Source: Bursaphelenchus xylophilus
Lineage: Eukaryota > Nematoda > Chromadorea > Rhabditida > Aphelenchoididae
Direction: 5' to 3'
DNA length: 64,000 nucleotides
NCBI GenBank assembly: GCA_904066235.2
Contig: CAJFCV020000002.1
Coordinates: forward strand, 11,780,001-11,844,000
Shown: positions 54,599-64,000 of the stretch, piece after piece
How the letters are laid out: each line of letters begins with the position of its first letter
Numbering within the stretch: the first letter of the stretch is position 1
The notes under the pieces: generated by a model
The model's input: the letters and a program-made list of their open reading frames with translations, nothing else
What the model was told of the DNA's origin: nothing
Database searches by the model: none
Program-made: the position numbers and the translations under genes

Positions 54599-54847
54599 CA
54601 GCGGGGGACCTGATCCAGTGGCAAAAAATTTACCATTTTGCATCCGGGAAGTATCAAAAATGTGGCAAAATGCTTCCGTCTCCAAGTGAAAAACTTCGTT
54701 TTGAACGACGCGCCTTTGTCCTCACAAAAATAGCGGGCGCGCTTTGGAAATCTGAGTTTTTTTCACTTGGAGGTATATTGCCACATTTTTTGATGCTTCC
54801 TGGATGCAAAATGGTACGTTTTTGCCACTGGATCAGGCCCGCCACTG
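54599..54847. mobile_element. MITE-2 copy with TA target
   Basis: CAGCGGGGGACCTGATCC to GGATCAGGCCCGCCACTG, with TA at 54597-54598 and 54848-54849. Confidence 0.85.
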
Positions 54848-55984
54848 TAAGTCTAGAACTTTTTAAGGCCCACTAGAAGCTTTTTACTGGTGCTTTGCAA
54901 AAAAAAACTGTTTCTCGGGACACAAAAATCTTTGGTCAAAGAAAAAAATTTGTTTTCTCAGGCCGTCTCTCCTCGTTTCCCACAATCTCTCGGCTGCAAA
55001 GATCGTTGAATATCTCGGCTTTCCTCTCAAAGCAAAAGATAATTTTTTTAGAGATCAAAGTAGAGTCATAACAAATCATTTTGTCATAATTTGGAGCTAT
55101 TTCATGTTTTGCCTTACAAAGATTTCATCGTCGTTTTGTCCCACCTTGACCCATATGATAATTGAAAAAAATGCAAAAGTCCTTGAGATTTTGCGTGTTA
55201 TTAGAAAAGGAAATTACAAATGGTTTAAGATTGGCCTTGAAAAAGTCAAAACTTCGCCTTGAAAAAAGTCATAAAATTCGGCAAAGGGTCAAAGGAAAAA
55301 AACAAATTTAAATCAACCAAAAATAGCCTCAAATAAGACCTTTTACTGTATAATTGGGACAAAATACGAAGTCTTTATAACGTTTCTTAGCATTAAAAAC
55401 ATGCTAGGACTTAAAAATCGTCCCAATCTCGCACAAGAAATCCAAAAACCCACAAAAATTGCCCATTTCCCGGCCAAGTAACGTGTTCCTCAACATTCGC
55501 AGTCATTATCCCGTCCATGAAACCGAATTCAGCCCGCAGGAAACATGAGAAAAATACTGCTAAACATTGCTCAAAGTCCTAATTCCAAGGCTTTCCTCCC
55601 ATTCGGACCGCCGCACTTTTCTTTTCCCCCCTTCGCTCAAATCAAATGCCCCTTCTCTGCGTCTTTCGCACTCTCTCCGCCGCGCACACACTCTCGTGGT
55701 CCACTCCTCGAGAGTCTTGGGGGCGAATAATAAGGGAATAATACGACAAGTCGGGGTCATGTCCTTGTGCGGAATTTGCATAGGGCATTTTTGGGGGCGA
55801 GGGGAAGGTGAGTCGCGCACCTTGGAAACAACAAGCAAGTGGTGAATAGTTAATGGAAAAAATTGCGGTCAATTATGTATTTTAGTCTTGGCTGAATACT
55901 ATTAATCGTGAAGAGCATCAAAACATTAGCTAGTCAAAAATCTGCAGAGCAAATTGGCCACAATCAACAGATTTATAAAGCATT
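54848..55984. other. Non-coding stretch
   Basis: A degraded family IV piece lies at about 54890-55025. The rest is AT-rich, with a C-rich block at 55590-55710 but no supported gene. Confidence 0.4.
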
Positions 55985-56009
55985 GTTTCAAATATGCAGA
56001 AAGTGCTTA

Positions 56010-56350
56010 CATGGGAAGTACCCCAAGTTCGACGCTCAGATTTTAGTGAAACTTGGCACAAATTTGGAATCTTTTTTTAAAAATATATGCGAGAATCCTA
56101 GCTCGCGCTTTGCAGAAACAATCGAGATTTTTAGATCGAAATTAGGCGAAAATTTGAGACTTTTTGCCGAATTTCGGCACCAAAAATTTCATGTCTATTC
56201 CTACCATAGAATGTAATTTTTCCACAAAAAATTAATTTTTTCCGCTGGAAACTATTATAGCAAAGTTATGATCAAAAAAGTGTTTTTCTCTCTGACCGCT
56301 CTCCGAGTTTCGCGTACTCTCTCGACGGCAAAGCCCGTTTAATATCTCGG
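56010..56350. mobile_element. Family IV left part
   Basis: It begins 'gggaagtaccccaagttcg' and includes 'gaaacttggcacaaattt', 'agctcgcgctttgcagaa' and 'ctctccgagtttcgcg'. The right end is missing. Confidence 0.75.
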
Positions 56351-57015
56351 TCCGGGCAAAATTTTATATCAAGAACTTTTTTCTTCAAAAACATATTTAA
56401 ATTTGTCTTTTCAAAAATTGCCACTTTTCCCAAAAAAACTTCATAAAATTTGACCCAAAAATCTCGACAAATTTGTCCCGAAAATCCCAAATTTGATTCA
56501 AAACATGCAAAGCGCAAACTAAATTTCGGAAAAAATTGTAAAATGAACTTTAAAATTACGTCAAGTTTCATCAAAATCTTCTTTTTGTATTCCATAAATT
56601 TCGTTGACCTTGCATTTCCCACTCGACCAAAAGTTTCAAATTTCCCGAAACCCAATAAAAATCTCTGACCTCAAGCCAAAAACGAGTCATAAAATACTCT
56701 AAACAGTGCGCTGGAACCGAAATTACCCTTTTCAAACGGCGCTTCAGCCGTTATCATCACGGGCCATCTTCAATTTCCGAGCCCATGTTTATCAGTGAAG
56801 CGGAGTCAGCGGGTAAGAAACGGGGAAAAAGTAAAGTGTTTACAAGCTCAGGAGACAACAAAATTTATAAAAATTGCTATACATGGCTGTGAACTTGTGA
56901 AATTTTACTGTATTGGAAACGTAAAAAAGATGAGAAAAATCAAATTCCCTACCCGAAAATCAGAGTTAATCAATTTTCTCGCGATAATTTCCAAGGCCTT
57001 TTTGTAAAAACACAG

Positions 57016-59336
57016 TCATTTTTTCCCGTTCAAACCTCTTTTTTGTTTCACTTTTTTCTCACGGTAAAACGTCACGACGAAAAAACCGTCTGGCACGACC
57101 CGACCCATCTTCCCGCGGGATGATTTCTTATAACAATACGCGCCTTTGATCTGTCTTGTGGGGGTTGAATTACCAATCTTGAGTGGCCTTTCGATTGGGA
57201 TATAAAAAAATACTTTGTAAACTTTGAAAAAATTGACCAACGATTTTAAAAATTTGCTCAGATTTTGATGAAAAACTGGATGAATTAGGTGTAAAATTTT
57301 GTGATGACTATAAATATCTCGGCTGATTAGGCACAGAATTGAGCACAGTTTATCGCTAGAATCTCAAAGACAATCGGAATTGCAAAAAATGGAAGCAATG
57401 TGAGCCAAAGCGCGAAAATACGAAAAATTCACCTAATTTTGCGTATTTCGAGCTCATTCCAACGCCCTTTACGGATCATCGAGTCTTTTGGTAACGAGCT
57501 CGATTGGTCATAAAGGGAAGGAAAAGGAACCTGTTTTGACCTTAGAACTTTGAAGCTTCCCTGCATGGTCAAAAAATCTTGGATGCAATAAATTTTACTG
57601 CATATTTATTAGGTCGTCCACAAAGTTCGTTCGTTTTTTCATTGCTTTGTTTTAGAAGGATGGTTTGTTCTTTGGCAATTGATATATTTATTTGATACAG
57701 CTTTTTCTCCTCTACAAAACTGGCTGTATCAAATAGGTATATACCCTTTGTCAAACAACAAACAATCCTCGTAAAACGAAGCAATGAAAAAACGAACGAA
57801 CTTTCTGGACGACCTAAAACATATTTTGAAAGACCGTAAAAACATCGTATTCGTATTTTCGAATATTCTACCGCCCGTATTCGAAAATATTCTCCATTCG
57901 TCTCTATTTGTAAACCCATCAAACCCCTATCAAAAACCAATAGTTTGGACGGTCATTCGGAAATTACCCTCTATCGGCTCGTCTCGGCTCGACCCTCCCT
58001 TTCTCTCTCCGCCGCCAAAGGTCCCGGTCAAATATTGTGCAGCGGAAGGCTCCGAGGGAAACCTGAGATCACGCGCAAAGTGCAGGGAAAGTTCAATTGG
58101 AATGAACTTACAATAGAGAATTTTTTTAATTAGATGAAGTGACCAAACATGGGGTTATTGTAATTTTTACGACCTCAATGAAGTGATGACAATTTTGGAT
58201 GAAAATCGAAGCTTAGATCAGCTAGAATCAGGAGCTACAGGATATTTTTGAACTGTTTGTTATTGTAAGACCGCCGCAAATTGTTTTACAAAGGCTCTTC
58301 CATTTTTTGCAGCGCCAAAAAAAAGCTTTAAAATGACCGGTCAAAAGATTTTACGGCCCCGCATATGGCGGAAATACGATCATGCTGTAAATGGGCAGAT
58401 CGAATAACCAATATATTAATAGCTTTATGAAGGGCCCTTGACCACGCCATAACATGATATTCGACTCCAAATTTTTTGAATAATCGCAAAAATACATTTA
58501 AAATAATTTTGGAAAAACGGACCTCAAGGATTATCCCAGAAAAATGTTAGAAACCAAAAATCTTTTATTCCAGATACTCTCTTTTTTTATATATCCAAAC
58601 ACTGACCTTACCAGCTGACGGTAAAGTGCAGCACAAAGCCTTTAGACTGTGTGACAGTGCCAGTCGGCAAGTGCACGTGGACTTTGAGAAAGGACAGAGA
58701 ATCGGGGCAAAAGGACCTGCAAGATTTATGGAGTGCGGCCTCGAGGAGGGCAGATATAGGGGGTGATTCAATGTTTTGACTTCTTTTGCTCATCTTGGGG
58801 CCAAGTTTAAAAACAAAAGTCCTTAGGGTGTTTTTCCCATCTTGAGGCCAAGTTTGAAAACAAAAGTCCTTTGGTCAGTAATCCTTTTAAAAACATGTGA
58901 GTTGCTCGGTTTTAGGGGTTCAAAAACCGTCAGGACTTTTTGATCAGAAATTGCAAAAAAAGAATTTTTTTTATAATTTTTCGGATATAAAGTTAAGGCG
59001 AATGGACCAGTAAAATCACAAAGATATAAAAAATTTCCACCTACGTTTTTTTCTTCAAACATCCATTCGTTTTTATGTAACACTCAAAACAAACCTTCAA
59101 GAAAAAAGGATGAAAACTGATTCCTGCTCTTACGTAATCGCTTTCGCAAAAGGTGCAAAAAATAATAAAACACGCAATAAATGTGATGTTGCTGCATCCA
59201 TTGTGAAGATGCTCTTTCGGATGCCCAATAAACTTGAATTTCTTCTGCTTGATTTTATGGGGAAGCGCATTGCCGACTGGCAATGTACAATATTGTAATT
59301 GCAGAAGAGAATCAGAGCAATTACCAGGGAAATCAT
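57016..59336. other. Scattered coding-like blocks, strand unresolved
   Basis: There are short GC-richer blocks at 57030-57200, 57950-58120, 58610-58770 and 59050-59336. Each has an open frame with possible splice sites: minus-strand SFCPDSLSFLKVHVHLP ending at GTAAGG near 58613, plus-strand GPGQILCSGRLRGKPEITRK near 58030, and minus-strand signal-peptide-like MISLVIALILFCN at 59336. I could not join them into one gene on either strand. Confidence 0.3.
57612..57814. mobile_element. Mariner-type MITE (203 bp)
   Basis: GGTCGTCCACAAAGTTCGTT and its near-exact inverse (aacgaactttctggacgacc) form arms of about 45 bp flanked by TA (57610-57611, 57815-57816). It contains no transposase. Confidence 0.8.
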
Positions 59337-61675
59337 GAAAAAATTAGCAAGCTAACTATTTTTGAAAAAACGTCAAGTATTTTATAACCACTGTAAAATT
59401 CCCCGCTACCTTTTCGTAAGCTTCAAAAAATTTGAAAGGTCAAAAATTCCCAGAAATTTGAAGAGAACCCTCGAGTGACCCATAACGGGAAAAGGGTTAC
59501 AGGAAGGAAGAGTTGAACATCCATCCCCCGTTTATTTGCCGATTATGTAAACAGATAGAAGAAGTTTGCAGGGAAAGGTGAGGAAGGCGAAGGCGTTCCG
59601 GCTTAAAGGCGAGAAATGAGGATATTCAAAATTTCCGATTTAATTTTCATCCCATTAAGGCGTATAGGCTAGCTCGGTATTCAAAGTTTTCAATTCGGGG
59701 GTCGCTACAGATGAACAGTCAGGCTAATAAAGCCGAGGATGCTTGGACTTTTTTAGGCTATCACGGTATTACATAAGTTTAGTCTTGCTTAGGCTTAGCC
59801 TTGCTTAGGCTTAGGCTTAGCCCTGCCTAGGATCATCCTTTCTTATTCTCGGGCTTTTTTAGGCTTAGCCTTGCTTAGGCTTAGTCTTGCTTAGGCCTAG
59901 CTTTTTGCTTCGGCTTAGTGGGGCTTTCCGAGTTCAGCCCCCCAGGAAACAATGAGGGGGTTTGTACTGGGTCATGGGGGTCTGAACTAGACTGGGGGGT
60001 TTGTACTACCTTAGCCCCGGCTTAGTCTTGCTTAGGCTTAACCTTTCTTATTCTCAGGCTTGTTCAGGCTTGAAGGCTTTGTTTTCTCGCCTGCCTACAC
60101 AGTAGCTTCCAAGTGGGTATCCGCAAAATGGTTGCCCGCAAAAGTAAAGGCAACTCAGAAAGTCATAACCAAAATTTCTTGGCGGATATCTCAAGAAAAT
60201 TCAGTTAAAAATTTCGGCTTTATACGCCAGCCGTAACCAAAAAGTTTTATGAATCGTTAAAGCGCTTAAAGAAACACTGTAAATTTAAAAAGCAATTCGA
60301 ACATCACACCCCGAGCAATTCCCTATTCAGTAGCCATCCTAAACTCCCTTATCCGCCCACAACTTCAAAGCACGCCGCATGAAGGATCAAAGAACCAGGA
60401 AAAAGTGGAAAATCAGCCCCAAAAACAATGATTAATGACAACCCGCAGGCGTGAAAATACGACTAATGCTGAATATCAATCAGAAAAACTCGTATTCATG
60501 AATAAAATGCGGGCTTAATGTTCGTCACGTTAATAGGAAAAACGAGGGAAATTGGGAGGGTTATCGAGCGGCGGAAATGATTTCTTATTTCCGTTGGGTA
60601 AAGGGCTTGTTTCAGGTGTTCTACACGAACGCATGATATGATCATTGGCGCTACAGCGGTACTTTTTCAACGCTTATGATCTTAAAGATACTCGAAGAAC
60701 GTGAAAAGCAAAAAACCGGCTCTCACAACCCCCCACAAACAACCAATCTTTTGGCTAGTAGAACACGACTACGATCGCTCTCAAAACAAAAATATCTTTT
60801 TTGTGACTAAAAACTTCCGGAAAGTAAACAAGCAGATCAATTCCGAGGGAGCTGCAACGCAACATTAGCCGCGTTTTTTACTCGTAACGACGAAGAGTGA
60901 CCGGCTCCGAAGAAGAACACGGAAACGAAGGGACTTAAGCCCTCAGGGTCGTAGTTTCGAATTCGAATTGTGGCTATTTGAACTTGCGGGGGAGTTTAAT
61001 TAGGTTGTTTTGAGGTTTCAGCAAAATTCAAGTTTTCGTGGTGGGACCAAATGTCTTGTTTTGAAAATTGGAGATGGCGCATTTTATTGAATTAAAAAGT
61101 GTGGAAGCAAATAATTTTCCAAAAAAAATAATTTTTTCAATGTTTTCATGGTCACCCCTAAGGCTATAAGGCATTTTAAGATTTTAAAATTTGCAGATTT
61201 CCCAAAAACTGAAAGCCAATCTTTAACGGCGCGAAATCGACTCCCCACCGGCTTTAAATCCAAGACCCGATATTCATGACCACCTGTAATCGTCCAGACT
61301 TCCTTATAGCCTACAAAGTTTTTGTCGCCGCCATTCAAAAAAGCACCGATCTGCGCTGCGTGAGATTAGGGCGAGCGGCTTTTATTTATTTCGCCTTGTT
61401 TTTCGAATAGGAATAGGATTTCGTTTATGGATCGAAAAGCCCTGAGCTGCATGGGGCGCTCAGAGGTTTTGTGAGGGAAGAAAGAAAGGAAAATCTGACC
61501 AACCTTTTATCACTTTATTCGCCAAACTCGTATACAAACACTATGCAACTTGTAAATTTTACAAGCAAAGACCCAATTTTTTGGAAATTTAAACCTCGAC
61601 AATAACAGTATTGACCCTTCCGCGCTCCCATAAAACCCTCCACAACGCTTTGAAGTCGGGTTGTAGCGCCCCGCT
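59337..61675. other. Non-coding stretch with TTAGGC-like array
   Basis: Apart from the array at 59752-60075 I see no gene or structured repeat. A minus-strand frame at 61084-61338 reads somewhat like protein but has no splice context. Confidence 0.4.
59752..60075. repeat. Degenerate interstitial TTAGGC array
   Basis: Runs such as 'ttgcttaggcttaggcttag', 'ttaggcttagccttgcttag' and 'cttaggcctag' contain many TTAGGC hexamers mixed with TTAGCC and TTGC spacers, in two blocks (59752-59925 and 60010-60075) split by a G-rich insert. TTAGGC is the nematode telomere unit. Confidence 0.7.
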
Positions 61676-63264
61676 TCACGGATGATAATTGACTGGATTC
61701 GGGTTGATGGACGGGATTCCCGCTGCGATCAGTTTGCGGACGAATTCATTCAGCAGGCTGTGCTTGAAGTCGGCGGGCGCGTGGGAGGGCAGGTTCAGGT
61801 CGGCACACCAGTAGATCCGCAGCTTGGTGTAGTTGGCACCCGCATTTTTGAGGCGATACCCGACGAAGTGGACGTTGGCTCGGATGACCTGAGGGGATGG
61901 TGGGGCGTCCGGATGAGTGGTGCTGGTGCCCGCAACCAACGCCTCTGTTTCCGAGCGTTTCACCTGCAAAAAACACAGTTCACTGGCAAGGGAAGTGCCC
62001 CAAGTGCGACGCTCAGATTTTGATGACACTTGGCACAAATTTAGAACAATTTTTTTTTAGAATAAATGCGTAAATTCTAGATCCCGCTTGCAGAAACAAC
62101 CGAGATTTTTAGATCAAAAGTCGGCGAAAATTTGAGACTTTCTGCCAAATCTCGGCACGAAAAGTTTCATGCCTATTTCTACCGTAAAGGGTAATGTTTC
62201 CACAAAAAATAGATTCTTTGCAAGAAATTGGCAAAGTTATGGCCAAAAAGTGTTTTTCTCTTTGACCGCTCTCTACGTTTAGTGTGCTCTCGCGGCGGAA
62301 AAAATCGTTCAATATCTCGGCGGCGCTTGCAAAGCGCGAGCTAAAACTTTCACGAATTGATATTTAATCTATTCCTGACGTGTGTGCAAAATTTAAAGAA
62401 GATCTGAGCGTCACACTTGGGACACTTCCCTTGTGAGTAGAAATCAGCAAAAAAAATCCGATTTTTCACCGCAACTTTGATGGTCTCTAAATACTACAAA
62501 ATGCCAAAAAAAGTAAACTTACTTTATAAATAATTACAGAATCTCGGGCTGGAAGAAAGCCACGATGTTTGAAGACCGTATGAACTATAAATACATCATC
62601 GCCAATCTGCTGTAAGACTTTTTGCTGCTCGATCTGGTCGTCCCATTGTTTTCGCAGGCCTTTGAATGGGACCATTTTGTCGAATAATTTATCTACAGTA
62701 ACCTGAAATTGTTTTTTAATTTTGGTATAAAAAGTTTCATATCTATTTCTACTATAGAGGGTAATGTTTCCACAAAAAATTAATTTTTTCCGCAGGAAAC
62801 TAGCAAAGTTATGACCAAGTAGTGTTTTTCTCTGTGACCGCTCTCCGCGCTTCGCGTACTTTCTCGAAAAAAGATCGTTAAATATCTCGACTGTCGCCGT
62901 AAAGCGCAAGTTAAAATTTTCAGGCCCGATATACATATGACTTATGCATGACATGTCTAAAAAATTTCGAGAAAATGTGAATAAAATTAAAGAAATTTTC
63001 AAAAAAATCTTTGCGTCCTACTTGTTCAAACTTAATAGTATTAATTTTGCTTACTTTTAAAATTGTATTCATTTTGAGCATGTTCTCCTTGGCGCCTTCG
63101 AAGTCCGTCGGCGGTCCGGAGAAGATCTTGACCTCTTCCGTATGCGATGGCGAGCTAAAGTCATGATGGGGGAATCTCGAAAGTTTGTCCCGGGCATACT
63201 TCTCAACTATCTCTAGCGCACCAGAAGCCTGCTGAAGATATTCGGCTTCTGTTGGAAATGACAT
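61676..63264 (-). CDS. START-domain lipid-transfer protein
   Basis: Exons 63264-63055, 62702-62523 and 61963-61676 all join in phase 0, giving 225 residues. The START pattern is clear: LFDKMVPFKGLRKQWDDQI, then VLQQIGDDVFIVHTVFK, R-D-S-V-I-I-Y-K, RANVHFVGYRL, then the lumen-proximal strand LRIYWCADLNLPSHAPADF and a C-terminal helix LLNEFVRKLIAAGI that closes the pocket. The protein is a stand-alone START domain with no signal peptide or membrane anchor, like STARD2- or STARD4-type cytosolic carriers, binding a sterol, phospholipid or similar ligand. The ligand cannot be told from sequence by eye. Both introns carry family IV sequence. Confidence 0.88.
61990..62430. mobile_element. Family IV complete copy (441 bp) in START-gene intron
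   Basis: The ends are GGGAAGTGCCCCAAGTGCG and its inverse. Internal order is the same as in the 52388 copy. It fills most of intron 2, starting 26 bp downstream of the exon. Confidence 0.85.
62720..62920. mobile_element. Family IV inner fragment in START-gene intron 1
   Basis: 'gggtaatgtttccacaaaa' to 'ctctccgcgcttcgcg' and 'atatctcgactgtcgcc' match the centre of family IV. Confidence 0.7.
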
Positions 63265-64000
63265 CTGAAATTTTACTTTTTTTACTTTAAAACATTAAAA
63301 ATCGGAAAAATAATGAATGGCAAATCGATCTAAAAAAACACTCAATGTATCAGTTAGTTTCCCTCGGGGAGAAAATAATCGAAAGGGCGATCAAACAAAT
63401 AACAAACGAGTCAACAAGCGGGAAGCGAACTCCCAGTATAATAAATGAACAAAACGTGACAAAGTTTAAAGTAACTTGGAAAAGGAAGGTTCTTGGCAAG
63501 AGCGAAAGAGCGGACTAATAAATTTTGGACGCGTTCAGGTGAAAAGAGGATATGTATATGTAATCCATTGGCTTGTTAGGGGCGAAAAAATGCGTTCGCA
63601 GAAGTTTCGCTTGGCTGTTGAGGTCAGTTTTATTGGACGTGACATTTTTTGGATAGCAGAGAAGACTTGGCCATTGGAAGAGAGAAAAAAAGTGAAAAAA
63701 TATGGCATTTAGAGCTAAAAGTTGTTGGCCAAAAACACCCCGCTCTTAACTCATTTTAGTGCCTTGCAAAGATCGTCAAAAACAAACTCCAACAACAACT
63801 AGTCTATATGCAAAAGTGCAATTCTTGTCGAGTGTATATAATCCAGAACTTAAAAACAAAGCTCAGCGGGAACCACACATTCCCTCTTCTCATGGAAAAA
63901 AAATTATACATGCGAATGCCCCGCTTTCCGTGATAACAAAAAAGCCCAAGTAACCACGAAAAGACCCGCGAAACACGAGGGAAACAAATGTGCTGCAGAG
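63265..64000. other. Upstream region of START gene
   Basis: No gene is supported. It probably contains the promoter of the START gene and the edge of the next locus. Confidence 0.4.

Noticed and set aside
59041..59336. A complete secreted gene on the minus strand
   Set aside because: The signal peptide and the cysteine-rich frame are in different reading frames with no intron to join them.
61084..61338. Minus-strand gene of 84 residues
   Set aside because: The first part looks protein-like, but it has no splice or promoter context and drifts into AT-rich sequence.

Overview
The window reads as nuclear DNA of a nematode. Introns are short and end in TTTTCAG or TTTTAG, intergenic DNA is AT-rich, hsp-70 is intronless, and a degenerate array of TTAGGC (the nematode telomere unit) lies near 60 kb. 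I cannot name the species.

Region 1 (1-22,582) is a cluster of ten copies of one secreted gene family on both strands: eight complete two-exon genes, one copy cut by the window edge and one broken fragment. Exon 1 encodes a signal peptide plus the N-lobe of a pepsin-like aspartic protease, and exon 2 encodes the C-lobe. The phase-2 intron sits at the lobe boundary in all eight. The catalytic DTG of the N-lobe has become D-[LI]-[TSN] (D-I-A in one copy). That of the C-lobe has become [STA]-[TS]-T, so no copy keeps the second catalytic aspartate. These are predicted catalytically dead pepsin homologues of about 346-370 residues. A cysteine at the end of the N-lobe and one near the end of the C-lobe are present or absent together, which suggests a family-specific bond between the lobes. 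This cluster is the best candidate for an undescribed system.

The cluster is full of non-autonomous DNA transposons. MITE-1 has ends reading ATCAGTCTGTCGGGAAAAT. MITE-2 has ends reading CAGTGGGGGACCTGATCC with a TA target. Family III is a palindromic element with 'cgattggggaaaccg' and 'gtgctgatttcgaaaa'. Family IV is about 440 bp with ends reading GGGAAGTACCCCAAGTGCG. There is also a broken LTR-type gag, a mariner transposase remnant and an inverted pair of tRNA-derived sequences.

Region 2 (23-35 kb) holds a Regnase-like NYN-domain gene lacking most catalytic acids (-), a small one-pass membrane protein (+), a damaged minus-strand membrane-protein gene disrupted by nested transposons (27.3-32.5 kb), a CHCHD2/CHCHD10 (har-1-like) mitochondrial gene (+), tRNA-Ile(AAU) (-) and a homeobox gene (-).

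Region 3 (35-51 kb) holds a cytosolic inducible hsp-70 with a heat-shock element and TATA box, two small genes of unknown function, a one-pass membrane protein, a GSKIP (GSK3-beta interaction protein) homologue and a polo-like kinase, with transposons filling introns and gaps.

Region 4 (51-64 kb) is mostly non-coding and repeat-rich, and ends in a START-domain lipid-transfer gene (-). Apart from the first cluster the genes are ordinary housekeeping or developmental loci with no visible operon. All splice coordinates were read by eye from GT/AG sites and reading-frame continuity.
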